Assembly: GCA_030715135.1 (NCBI GenBank)
Contig: JAUYVH010000016.1
Span: 1-64,000, forward strand
Reading direction: 5' to 3'
Source: Keguizhuia sedimenti
GTDB lineage: Bacteria; Pseudomonadota; Gammaproteobacteria; Burkholderiales; Burkholderiaceae_D
DNA: 64,000 bases
Below the pieces are notes generated by a model. It ran no database searches. It saw only the letters and a list, made by a program, of their open reading frames with translations, and was not told where the DNA came from. A program made the position numbers and the translations under genes. Each line of letters begins with the position of its first letter. The first letter of the stretch is position 1. Shown piece after piece: positions 25,156 through 33,517 of this stretch.

Positions 25156-27354
25156 GTGAAAAATAAAAAGCTCATCGTCGCCGTGCTGGTCGTGGCTGGG
25201 CTTGCCGCCGCTTATTTGGCATTCGATCTCGGCAGGTTTCTGAACCTTGAATTCCTCAAAAGCAGCCAGCGATCCTTCCAGGCATTTTATGAAGCGCATC
25301 CTCTGACCACGGTTGCTGCGTTTTTTATCCTATATGTACTGGTGAGCGCATCGTCGCTGCCGGGCGCAGCCGTCATGACGCTGGCCGGCGGCGCCTTGTT
25401 TGGATTGACGCTTGGAACGCTTGTCGTATCCTTCGCGTCCGCCCTCGGTGCAACGCTCGCATTTCTTGCCGCGCGCTATTTCATGCACGACTGGATACGA
25501 CAGCATTTCCGCAGGCAATTCGAAACCATCGATGAAGGCATAGCACGCGGCGGCCGTTTTTATCTGCTGACGCTTAGGCTGGTGCCGATCTTTCCGTTTT
25601 TCATCGTGAACCTGCTAATGGGGCTGACGAAGATGCGAACCGGCACTTATTATTGGGTCAGTCAGCTGGGCATGCTGCCGGGCACGATCGTCTATGTGAA
25701 CGCGGGCACGCAGCTTGCGCAGATCGAAAGCCTGCGAGATATCCTGTCCCCGGCGATTCTCGGCTCGTTCGTGCTGTTGGGACTCTTTCCGCTCATCGCG
25801 CAGCAAGCCATTCAGTTTTTCAGGAAGCGAAAAATCTACCGCGGCTGGCACAAGCCTGCCCGTTTCGACTGCAACATGCTCGTGATAGGCGCCGGCTCCG
25901 GCGGGCTGGTGGCTGCTTACATCGCCGCTGCGGTCAAGGCCAAAGTGATCCTGGTCGAAGCAGGAAAGATGGGCGGCGACTGCCTGAATACGGGTTGTGT
26001 TCCTTCCAAGGCGCTGATTCGTTCGGCGCGCTTTGTCCAGCAGGCGAAGGATGCGCAGTCGCTCGGCATCGGCAAGGCGGATCTGGAATTCGATTTCGCG
26101 CAGGTGATGGAGCGCGTCAGCCGGGTAATCAAAACCGTCGAGCCGCATGATTCGGTCGAGCGCTACACGAAGCTTGGCGTGGAAGTAGTGCAGGCTAAAG
26201 CAAAACTGGTTTCGCCGTGGGAGGTGGAGGCGGGCGGACGGCGCATCGCCGCGCGCGCCATCGTGATCGCTGCCGGTGCGAGGCCATTCGTGCCGCCGAT
26301 TCCGGGGCTGGACGATGTTGGTTATGTCACATCCGATACCCTTTGGTCGATCAGGACGCTTCCGAAGCGCCTCGTCGTTCTCGGCGGCGGCCCGATCGGC
26401 TGCGAACTGGCGCAAGCCTTTGCGCGATTCGGGTCGCAGGTGATCCAGGTGGAGCGGTCCGAGAGGTTGCTGGGCAAGGAAGATCCGGACATCGCCGCAT
26501 TCGTCCAGCGCGCGCTGGAACAGGACGGCGTGACGGTGCACACTGGCCGGGAAGCGGTCCGGTGCGAGCGCGCGGGTGAAACCAGGCGCTTGTACGTGAA
26601 GCATGTCGGGGCAGGGCAGGCAGGCGCCGCTCGGGAAGAAACAATCGAATTCGACCTGCTCCTGTGCGCTCTCGGCCGCGCAGCGCGCACCGAGGGCTAT
26701 GGGCTGGAGGAACTCGGCATTCCGCTGTCCAAAAACAAGACCATCGAGACCGACGCCTACCTTCAGACTCTGTATCCCAACATTTTTGCCTGCGGCGACG
26801 TCGCGGGGCCGTACCAGTTCACGCATACGGCAGCGCACCAGGCATGGTTCGCAGTGGTCAACGGCCTTTTCGGCGGATTCAAGCGCTTTCGCGCCGATTA
26901 CAGCGTCGTTCCATGGTGCACCTTCACTTCGCCGGAAGTGGCGCGGGTAGGCTTGTCGGAAGACGAGGCCAAAGCAAGGGAGATCGACTATGAAGTCACC
27001 CGCTATGACGTAGCGGACCTGGACCGCGCCATCGCGGAGGAAGCCGCGTACGGCTTCGTGAAGGTTTTGACCGAGCCCGGCAAGGACAAGATTCTCGGTG
27101 TGGCGATCGTCGCCGAGCATGCCGGCGAACTATTGGCCGAATACGTACTGGCGATGAAGCACGGCATCGGCCTGAACAAGATACTCGGCACCATCCATGT
27201 CTATCCCACCATGGCCGAAGCGAACAAGCATGCGGCCGGAGAATGGCGCCGCGCGCATGCACCGCAGCGCCTTCTGGGATGGGTGGAGCGCTACCATGCA
27301 TGGCGGCGCGGCCCTGCTCCCGAAGCGGTCGTCCGCTTGCAGGAGAAAGCCTGA
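25156..27354 (+). CDS. Fusion of VTT (TVP38/TMEM64) membrane domain and mercuric-reductase-like flavoprotein
   Basis: 732 aa from the GTG at 25156; a TTG at 25126 that overlaps the arsS stop is an alternative. Residues 1-225 form a VTT/DedA-like membrane domain (SASSLPGAAVMTLAGGALFG, then RLVPIFPFFIVNLLMGLT). The class I pyridine nucleotide-disulfide oxidoreductase follows: FAD motif IGAGSGGLVAA near 240, redox pair GGDCLNTGCVPSKA (Cys near 276 and 281), NAD(P) motif LGGGPIGCELAQAF, FACGDVAG, and the C-terminal dimerisation domain. The His-Pro/Glu site is replaced by HVYPTMAE. The electron acceptor is unknown. Within the arsenic cluster, a thiol or arsenical reductase is plausible. Confidence 0.9.
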   Translation: MKNKKLIVAVLVVAGLAAAYLAFDLGRFLNLEFLKSSQRSFQAFYEAHPLTTVAAFFILYVLVSASSLPGAAVMTLAGGALFGLTLGTLVVSFASALGATLAFLAARYFMHDWIRQHFRRQFETIDEGIARGGRFYLLTLRLVPIFPFFIVNLLMGLTKMRTGTYYWVSQLGMLPGTIVYVNAGTQLAQIESLRDILSPAILGSFVLLGLFPLIAQQAIQFFRKRKIYRGWHKPARFDCNMLVIGAGSGGLVAAYIAAAVKAKVILVEAGKMGGDCLNTGCVPSKALIRSARFVQQAKDAQSLGIGKADLEFDFAQVMERVSRVIKTVEPHDSVERYTKLGVEVVQAKAKLVSPWEVEAGGRRIAARAIVIAAGARPFVPPIPGLDDVGYVTSDTLWSIRTLPKRLVVLGGGPIGCELAQAFARFGSQVIQVERSERLLGKEDPDIAAFVQRALEQDGVTVHTGREAVRCERAGETRRLYVKHVGAGQAGAAREETIEFDLLLCALGRAARTEGYGLEELGIPLSKNKTIETDAYLQTLYPNIFACGDVAGPYQFTHTAAHQAWFAVVNGLFGGFKRFRADYSVVPWCTFTSPEVARVGLSEDEAKAREIDYEVTRYDVADLDRAIAEEAAYGFVKVLTEPGKDKILGVAIVAEHAGELLAEYVLAMKHGIGLNKILGTIHVYPTMAEANKHAAGEWRRAHAPQRLLGWVERYHAWRRGPAPEAVVRLQEKA

Positions 27355-27393
27355 TGGCCGCGCGGATTGCATTGTGCGACGGAGCATGAATCG

Positions 27394-28065
27394 ATGAAGC
27401 TTTCCATCATCATTCCCGTGCTGAATGAAGAAGCGAATATCGAGTGCGTGCTCGGCAGCCTGTCCGTGCTGCGCGGTGAAGGCGTGCAGGTCGTGGTGGT
27501 CGACGGCGGCAGCGCCGACCGCACGGCGGAGCTGGCTGCACCGCTCGCGGACCTGCTGTTGCATTCCGCCTGCGGCCGGGCCTTGCAAATGAATGCCGGC
27601 GCGCAGGCCGCAAGCGGCGAGATACTGCTGTTCCTGCATGCCGACACCGTATTGCCGGATAACGCGCATGTGCTGGTGAGCGACGCGCTCGGCTTGGGCC
27701 GGAGCTGGGGACGCTTCGATGTCGCCATCACCGGCAAGGCCTTCATGCTGAACGTGGTGGCATGGCTGATGAACCGGCGCTCGCGCCTGACGGGTATTGC
27801 CACAGGCGACCAGGCGATCTTCGTGCGCCGCGACGCATTCTTCGCCGTCGGCGGCTTTCCGTCCCAGCCGCTGATGGAAGACATCGAATTATCTGCCAGG
27901 CTGAGGCGGCATTCGCAGCCGGCCTGCCTGCGCGAACGTGTGCGTACCTCGGGCCGGCGATGGGAGCAAAAGGGAGTATGGTGCACGATTTTCCTGATGT
28001 GGCGCCTGCGCTTTCTGTATTGGCTGGGTTCCGAGCCGGAAAAGCTGGCAAAGGCCTATCGATGA
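27394..28065 (+). CDS. Family 2 glycosyltransferase (TIGR04283, rSAM-associated transferase 2)
   Basis: 223 aa from the ATG at 27394 (MKLSIIIPVLNEEANIE). The GT-A nucleotide-binding motif VVVDGGSADRT, then GRALQMNAGAQAASGEILLFLHADT (D-x-D equivalent), GDQAIFVRRDAFFAVGGFP and MEDIELSARLRR are seen. The 'GR--QMN-GA--A-G--LLFLHADT' run is diagnostic of TIGR04283. The family sits beside radical SAM genes of the ArsS type and is followed here by its usual partner. The acceptor is unknown. It could build the aglycone or lipid form of an arsenosugar. Confidence 0.88.
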   Translation: MKLSIIIPVLNEEANIECVLGSLSVLRGEGVQVVVVDGGSADRTAELAAPLADLLLHSACGRALQMNAGAQAASGEILLFLHADTVLPDNAHVLVSDALGLGRSWGRFDVAITGKAFMLNVVAWLMNRRSRLTGIATGDQAIFVRRDAFFAVGGFPSQPLMEDIELSARLRRHSQPACLRERVRTSGRRWEQKGVWCTIFLMWRLRFLYWLGSEPEKLAKAYR

Positions 28066-28102
28066 ACGGGAACCTGATACGCAGACCCCCTGGAACGAAA
28101 CA

Positions 28103-28717
28103 ATGAATAAAGACTGCGCCCTCATCATCTTCGCAAAGGCACCCGAGCCCGGACTGGCCAAGACCCGGTTGATACCTGCGCTTGGCGCAGACGGCGCAGC
28201 GCGGCTGGCGGCACGCATGCTCGCAACCGCGGTGCAACGCGCATTGGAAGCCGGCATTGGACCGATTGAACTGTGCTGTGCTCCGGATGCATCACATCCG
28301 CAGTTCCAGCAGCTCGCGCATGAGCATGGTGTCGTGCTGAGTGTGCAGGGCGAGGGCGATCTCGGCGCGCGCATGCACCGCGCATTCCAGCGCGTGCTGC
28401 AGCATCATTCGAAGGCCGTACTGATTGGAACGGATTCGCTGGATCTCGGAGCATCCGCCTTGCGCGATGCAGCCCATGCATTGACCGGTCATTCTGCAGT
28501 GTTCGCACCGGCAATCGACGGCGGTTATGTGCTGGTCGGCCTGACCCGGCCGATATCCCGCTTGTTCGAGGACATTGAGTGGAGCACCAGCCGCGTGATG
28601 CAGCAGACGCGGCAGCGCATGGCGCAGCTTGGCGTCGATGCCCGTGAGCTGCCGGCCTGCCGCGATATCGACGAACCCGACGATCTGGCCTATCTGCCGG
28701 CGGAGTGGCGCGAATGA
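28103..28717 (+). CDS. DUF2064 glycosyl/nucleotidyltransferase-like protein (TIGR04282, rSAM-associated transferase 1)
   Basis: 204 aa. It starts MNKDCALIIFAKAPEPGLAKTRLIP, the sugar-nucleotidyltransferase-like phosphate loop. QGEGDLGARMHRAF, LIGTDSLDL and APAIDGGYVLVGL follow, ending CRDIDEPDDLAYL. These are all conserved DUF2064 motifs. It is generally paired with TIGR04283, as here (37-bp gap). It may activate a sugar-1-phosphate, such as the product of the upstream phosphorylase (inference). The stop overlaps the next start. Confidence 0.88.
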   Translation: MNKDCALIIFAKAPEPGLAKTRLIPALGADGAARLAARMLATAVQRALEAGIGPIELCCAPDASHPQFQQLAHEHGVVLSVQGEGDLGARMHRAFQRVLQHHSKAVLIGTDSLDLGASALRDAAHALTGHSAVFAPAIDGGYVLVGLTRPISRLFEDIEWSTSRVMQQTRQRMAQLGVDARELPACRDIDEPDDLAYLPAEWRE

Positions 28718-29463
28718 AAAACCGCCTCAGCATTCTGGCCGCCGCAGCGTTTGTCCTGTCGGGCACATCCAGCGCTGCAGATACAGCCGAACCTGCCGTA
28801 CCGGCTTTTTCCGCGCTGCCTGCGAACGGAGAAATCCGCCAATGGCAATCCCTGAAACCGGCGCCCAAGGCCAGCGAAACTCGCTACGCGCTGGTGAACG
28901 ATTCCGGCACAACAGTGCTGCGTGCGGAGGCTGACAATTCCATGTCCGGTATGATCTATGCCGTGCGCGTGGACGTACGCCGCTATCCGCTGCTGCGCTG
29001 GCGTTGGAAGGTCCGCGCGCCACTAAGCAATGCGGACATGAGGACCAGGCAGGGCGACGATTACGCCGCGCGCATTTATGTGATGTTCGACTATCCTGCA
29101 GAGAAGCTGGGTTTCGGAACCCGCGCCAAGCTCAAGTTGGCCGAGTCGCTGTACGGCCAGAAGATACCGACCGCCGCCTTGAATTATGTCTGGGACAACC
29201 GCCAGCCGGTCGGGACGATCCAGGCCAATGCCTACACCGACCGAGCACGCATGATCGTGGTCCAAAGCGGATCGCAGCAGGCAGGCCGCTGGGTGACGGA
29301 GACCCGCGACATGGCGGCTGATTTCCGCGCTGCGTTCGGCGAAGACCCGCCAGATGTCGTGGCCGTCGCGCTCGCGACCGATACCGACAACACAGGCGAA
29401 AGCGCGCTTGCCTGGTACGGCGACATCGAGTTTCTGCAGGCCCCCGGAAAGGCAGGCGAATGA
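28714..29463 (+). CDS. DUF3047 exported protein
   Basis: 249 aa from the ATG at 28714, overlapping the previous stop by 4 bp. The signal peptide MKNRLSILAAAAFVLSGTSSAADT is cleaved near residue 22. The DUF3047 body includes RWRWKV, DDYAARIYVMFDYP, ALNYVWDNRQPVGTI and AVALATDTDNTGESALAWYGDIEF. It is a beta-rich periplasmic domain of unknown function. Its place inside a translationally coupled run ties it to the cluster, perhaps binding a carbohydrate or lipid product. Confidence 0.85.
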   Translation: MKNRLSILAAAAFVLSGTSSAADTAEPAVPAFSALPANGEIRQWQSLKPAPKASETRYALVNDSGTTVLRAEADNSMSGMIYAVRVDVRRYPLLRWRWKVRAPLSNADMRTRQGDDYAARIYVMFDYPAEKLGFGTRAKLKLAESLYGQKIPTAALNYVWDNRQPVGTIQANAYTDRARMIVVQSGSQQAGRWVTETRDMAADFRAAFGEDPPDVVAVALATDTDNTGESALAWYGDIEFLQAPGKAGE

Positions 29464-30680
29464 AGCGGCTGCTGCTGATCGGCGCGGGGCATTCGCATGC
29501 CAATGTGCTGCATCGCTTTGCCGGTATCCGGCGCAATGATGTCGAACTGGTGCTGGTGTCTCCGACTGCGCTGGCGCCGTATTCCGGCATGGTGCCCGGC
29601 TGGCTGGCCGGGCATTACCGCTGGGAAGAATGCTGTATCGATTTCGACAGGTTGTGCCGACGGGCCGGTGCGCTGCGTATCGAGCAGAAGGTGGTGCGCC
29701 TCGGCCTGGAGCGTTCGGAAGCCGCGTTGGAAGACGGCCAGCGCATTGCATACGATTGGGTATCCATCGACATCGGTTCCACGCTTACCCCTCCGCAGTC
29801 AGAAGAGATCAGTGTGCTTTCTTTGCGTCCCTTGAGCTCCTTATCCGAGCGCTGGGACCGGCTGCTGCAAACCGCTGCGGCGCTGCCCCCGGGCGCAGCG
29901 TACCGGATCCTGATGGTGGGCGGCGGCGCTGCCGGTGTGGAGAGCATTTTGGCAATTCAGCATCGCATGACAACTTGCGCGCCGCATGTGCGGTTCCGCT
30001 TCATGCTGGCAACCCACGGCGAGGAATTGCTGCCGGGACTGGCGCGCGGCGCTGCACGGCGCCTGCATGTCCATCTGGCAGAGCGGCGCATCGGTGTAAT
30101 ACGGAATTTCAAAGCGAGCGGCATCGAGGGGCAGGCCGTGCGCAGTGAAGCGGGGCAGACGATCGAAGCGGATGCGGCAATCTGGGCGACCGGCGCGCAG
30201 GCCTATCGCTGGCCGGCGGAATCGGGCCTGGCGACGGATAAACGCGGCTTTATCCGTGTCAGCTCCACCTTGCAATCGGTGTCGCATTCCAATGTATTTG
30301 CAGCAGGCGACTGCGCGGGCTGGGAACCGCCTTTGCCCAAGGCCGGGGTGTTTGCAGTGCGCATGGGGCCGGTCTTGGCACGCAATCTCGAGGCTGCGCT
30401 CAGCGGCAAAATTTTGCACGGTTATTCGCCGCAGCGGCGCTACCTGGTGCTGATCGGAACCGGCGGCCGGCACGCGGTCGGCGCGCGGGGAAAATTCGCC
30501 TGGGAAGGAAAGTGGGCGTGGCGTTGGAAGGAACATATCGACCGCCGCTTCGTTGAAGGCTATAACGGCGGACCGCAGCCGGATGCAGCCGTGTCTCCGG
30601 ACGGCTGCCATGCAACGGCGGGTCGCAGCGGGCACAGGATCGGAATACCGCCTAAACAGACAACTCATGGAGAAAAATGA
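29460..30680 (+). CDS. FAD-dependent pyridine nucleotide oxidoreductase (TIGR03169-like, SelD-associated type)
   Basis: 406 aa. The start overlaps the DUF3047 stop. The FAD motif LLLIGAGHSHANVLHRFA is typical of the NDH-2/TIGR03169 family, whose members are often fused to or near SelD. SPTALAPYSGMVPGWLAGHY, a second Rossmann motif MVGGGAAGVESILAI, and FAAGDCAGWEPPLPKAGVFAVRMG follow. No redox disulfide is seen. No selD is present in the window. The product is probably a quinone- or thiol-linked oxidoreductase. The C-terminal 40 residues look disordered. Confidence 0.85.
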   Translation: MKRLLLIGAGHSHANVLHRFAGIRRNDVELVLVSPTALAPYSGMVPGWLAGHYRWEECCIDFDRLCRRAGALRIEQKVVRLGLERSEAALEDGQRIAYDWVSIDIGSTLTPPQSEEISVLSLRPLSSLSERWDRLLQTAAALPPGAAYRILMVGGGAAGVESILAIQHRMTTCAPHVRFRFMLATHGEELLPGLARGAARRLHVHLAERRIGVIRNFKASGIEGQAVRSEAGQTIEADAAIWATGAQAYRWPAESGLATDKRGFIRVSSTLQSVSHSNVFAAGDCAGWEPPLPKAGVFAVRMGPVLARNLEAALSGKILHGYSPQRRYLVLIGTGGRHAVGARGKFAWEGKWAWRWKEHIDRRFVEGYNGGPQPDAAVSPDGCHATAGRSGHRIGIPPKQTTHGEK

Positions 30681-31717
30681 TGCATGACATCGTTCAGCAA
30701 TATTACGGCCAGACGCTGCAGCACTCGGGCGACCTGAAAACCAGTGCCTGCTGCGACATCAGCCAGGTTCCCGGCTGGCTCAAGCCGCTTCTGTCGCGCA
30801 TCCACCCGGAAGTGCTGTCGCGCTATTACGGCTGCGGCCTGGTCTGCCCACCGCTGCTGGAAGGCTTGCGGATGCTTGATCTCGGCTGCGGCTCGGGGCG
30901 CGACGTGTATGCGTTGGCGCAGCTGGTCGGGCCGAAGGGCGAGGTGGTCGGCGTCGACATGACGGAAGAGCAACTGACGGTGGCGCAGCGCCACCAGTCC
31001 TTTCATGAGGAAGCCTTCGGCTACGCCAATGTGCGCTTCCTGCACGGCTATATCGAACGCCTGGATGAACTGGGCCTGGAGGAGGGCAGCTTCGATGTGA
31101 TCGTGTCGAATTGCGTGGTAAATCTTTCGCCGGACAAGGATGCCGTACTGCGCGGCGTGCATCGGCTGCTCAAGGAAGGCGGAGAATTTTATTTTTCGGA
31201 CGTCTACGCCGACCGGCGAGTGGGACAGGCGGTGCGCAATGACCCTGTCCTGTACGGCGAATGCCTCGGCGGCGCGCTGTACTGGAATGACTTTTTGCGA
31301 CTGGCGCAGGTGCAGGGTTTTGCCGATCCGCGTCTGGTGGCGGACCGGCCGCTGGCCGTCACCGATGCGGAGCTCGCCCGGCGCGTGGGCAACATCCGAT
31401 TCTTTTCCGCGACTTACCGCCTGTTCAAGCTCGGCGGACTGGAAAGCGCCTGCGAAGACTACGGACAAGCGGTACTTTACCGCGGCGGCATGCCCGGACA
31501 GATGCATAGATTTGCGCTCGACAAGCACCACGACATTGAGGCCGGAAAAATATTCCCCGTATGCGGCAATACCTGGCGCATGCTGCACGACACGCGCTTT
31601 CGCAATTACTTCAATTTCGTCGGCGACTTCAGCCGGCACTACGGTTTATTTACCGGGTGCGGCGGAGGCTTGCCCTTCGATGTAAGCGGTATCGCTTCCG
31701 GAAGCAACTGCTGCTGA
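30677..31717 (+). CDS. arsM: Arsenite methyltransferase ArsM (arsenosugar type)
   Basis: 346 aa, start overlapping the previous stop. The SAM-binding motif is LDLGCGSGRDVYALAQLVGP (near 68). ArsM cysteines are present: an N-terminal CC pair (residues 25-26), VSNCVVNLSPDK and YGECLGGALYW. The C-terminal domain (about 240-346) and Cys-rich tail ending SNCC are those of the longer ArsM form found with ArsS. It methylates As(III) with SAM to dimethylated arsenic, the substrate of ArsS. It closes the phosphorylase-arsS-arsM run. No arsR or arsB is present. Confidence 0.92.
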   Translation: MMHDIVQQYYGQTLQHSGDLKTSACCDISQVPGWLKPLLSRIHPEVLSRYYGCGLVCPPLLEGLRMLDLGCGSGRDVYALAQLVGPKGEVVGVDMTEEQLTVAQRHQSFHEEAFGYANVRFLHGYIERLDELGLEEGSFDVIVSNCVVNLSPDKDAVLRGVHRLLKEGGEFYFSDVYADRRVGQAVRNDPVLYGECLGGALYWNDFLRLAQVQGFADPRLVADRPLAVTDAELARRVGNIRFFSATYRLFKLGGLESACEDYGQAVLYRGGMPGQMHRFALDKHHDIEAGKIFPVCGNTWRMLHDTRFRNYFNFVGDFSRHYGLFTGCGGGLPFDVSGIASGSNCC

Positions 31718-32195
31718 GTAGGCGCCGGACGTTCGGCTCGGAGCCGCGCCGGATTTCCATGTTTTTCGGAACGGGTTCTCAGCCGGGCAAGCAAGGATCC
31801 CGTTTCGCCTCTCCGCGTCCCCGGCAACGCTTCCTGAGAGCAAGCCGATATTCCTCTGCGCGACGCGGCAAAAACGTCAACTAAGGTATACTCGCGCAGG
31901 GTGCTCACACTTGGGGTGTGGCAGGTTTATGCGACGGTCGGGCCGCCTCGCAACATTTGGATGTCAATCCCGTGAATGCACCTGCTCCCATTCCGCGTGC
32001 CGGTACTGCCTTCATTTCCGCGCGTCTGCAGCAATTATCCGAAACTGAAGCTTCCTCTCAGGCCTGTTCTTGCGAGGGAAGCGCACGCCCTGCCCAGTCG
32101 GGGCAACGGGTTCCGCATGTCCTCGCCCGCCTTCAGCAGTGTGTAGTGTTCATGGAATCGACATCTGCTTCAACATGTCGATAAAAGGAAGAAAC
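31718..32195 (+). promoter_or_regulatory. Structured leader region of nhaA
   Basis: 478 bp before nhaA. Potential hairpins: CACAC with GTGTG near 31908-31920; and ATCGACAT (32157-32164) with ATGTCGAT (32175-32182), a perfect 8-bp stem immediately before the ribosome-binding AAAAGGAAG. The latter could mask or expose the start. Li+-sensing riboswitch classes (nhaA-I, nhaA-II) are known to precede nhaA in other bacteria. I cannot confirm either consensus here. No other gene is convincing. Confidence 0.4.
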
Positions 32196-33431
32196 ATGGC
32201 GATACTGCAACGTCCACTTACCAGCACCTATAACCGTTTCTTTGAGTCAGAGAAATCCGGCGGCGTTCTGCTGATCATTTGTACCCTCATTTCGTTAGGC
32301 ATTGCCAATTCGCCTGTTGGCGAGGAGTACTTGCATTTTTGGCACCTTCAACTTGCCGGTCTCAGCCTTGAACACTGGATCAACGATGCCTTGATGGCGA
32401 TCTTCTTTCTGATGATCGGTCTGGAGCTGAAACGCGAGCTTTACAGCGGAGAATTGTCCGATTTCAAGAACGCCTTGCTTCCCATCTTTGCAGCGACGGG
32501 CGGAATTGTCGTGCCTGCGCTGATTCATTACAGCCTGAATGCCGGAACGCCGAGTCAGGCCGGCATCGGGATACCGATGGCCACCGACATTGCATTTGCT
32601 CTGGGCGTACTGGCCTTGCTCGGCAGTCGCGTGCCGGCCTCTCTCAAGGTTTTTCTCACGGCTCTGGCGGTCATGGACGACCTGGGAGCCATTATTGTCA
32701 TCGCCGTCTTTTATACGGCCGATCTGGCAATGGCTTATCTTCTCGGCGCCGTCGCGGTATTCGGCATTCTTTTTGCGATGAACCGGGTATTAAAGGTCAT
32801 GGCTCTCTTGCCTTACCTGATCGGGGGTGCAGTGATGTGGGTCCTGATGCTTAAGTCCGGCGTGCACGCAACCATCGCCGGCGTGCTGCTGGCTTTTGCC
32901 ATTCCTTATTCCGCAAAGGACGAGGACATTGCTTCTCCGTCCTACTGGCTGGAAAATCTCCTGCACAAGCCGGTTGCTTTTCTGGTGCTGCCGGTCTTTG
33001 CGCTGGCCAATACAGGCATCGTGATCGGGACTGACTGGGCGCAGGAACTGGCAAGCTCGAACAGTCTCGGCATCATCAGCGGATTGATGATCGGAAAACC
33101 GCTGGGCATCACCTTGCTTTCTTTTATCGCTGTTACCCTCGGTATCTGCCGCCTGCCGCTGGACCTGAACTGGAAGCATGTTTTTGGAGCAGGATTGCTG
33201 GGGGGGATCGGCTTTACGATGTCCATTTTCATCACCAATCTGGCCTTCATCGATAATGCGGCTGCGATCAACTCATCCAAGATGGCGATTCTCCTGGCTT
33301 CCTTGTCGGCAGGAACCATCGGCTTTGTCTGGCTGAAGGTACTGGGCGGACGGAAGACAAGCGACACTGATCCCGATACCATGGATTTTGAAAGCGAAGA
33401 GACGATAGCAAGCAATGTTTTGGCAAAGTAG
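32196..33431 (+). CDS. nhaA: Na+/H+ antiporter NhaA
   Basis: 411 aa from the ATG at 32196, with AAAGGAAG 6 nt upstream. Upstream in-frame sequence lacks coding character. It has about 12 helices. The catalytic Asp pair is in LTALAVMDDLGAIIVIA, and MIGLELKREL and PMATDIAFALGVLALLG are family hallmarks. The TM11-TM12 segment GFTMSIFITNLAF is near the end. It expels Na+ or Li+ for protons. The acidic C-terminal tail (residues 385-411) is cytosolic and may regulate. The hairpin before the RBS suggests post-transcriptional control. Confidence 0.95.
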   Translation: MAILQRPLTSTYNRFFESEKSGGVLLIICTLISLGIANSPVGEEYLHFWHLQLAGLSLEHWINDALMAIFFLMIGLELKRELYSGELSDFKNALLPIFAATGGIVVPALIHYSLNAGTPSQAGIGIPMATDIAFALGVLALLGSRVPASLKVFLTALAVMDDLGAIIVIAVFYTADLAMAYLLGAVAVFGILFAMNRVLKVMALLPYLIGGAVMWVLMLKSGVHATIAGVLLAFAIPYSAKDEDIASPSYWLENLLHKPVAFLVLPVFALANTGIVIGTDWAQELASSNSLGIISGLMIGKPLGITLLSFIAVTLGICRLPLDLNWKHVFGAGLLGGIGFTMSIFITNLAFIDNAAAINSSKMAILLASLSAGTIGFVWLKVLGGRKTSDTDPDTMDFESEETIASNVLAK

Positions 33432-33517
33432 TGCGCCGCGCTAATGCAGAGTATGGAAGTTGTCTGCATCAGCGTAAGCCGCATGGACGCTTCTGCCTTT
33501 TCGAACCTCATGCCGAC

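Noticed and set aside
25615-27120. A 501-codon minus-strand frame
   Set aside because: It is antisense to the VTT-flavoprotein gene and has no domain.
32070-32195. N-terminal extension of NhaA
   Set aside because: The upstream frame has no similarity to NhaA, and the ATG at 32196 has a good ribosome-binding site.
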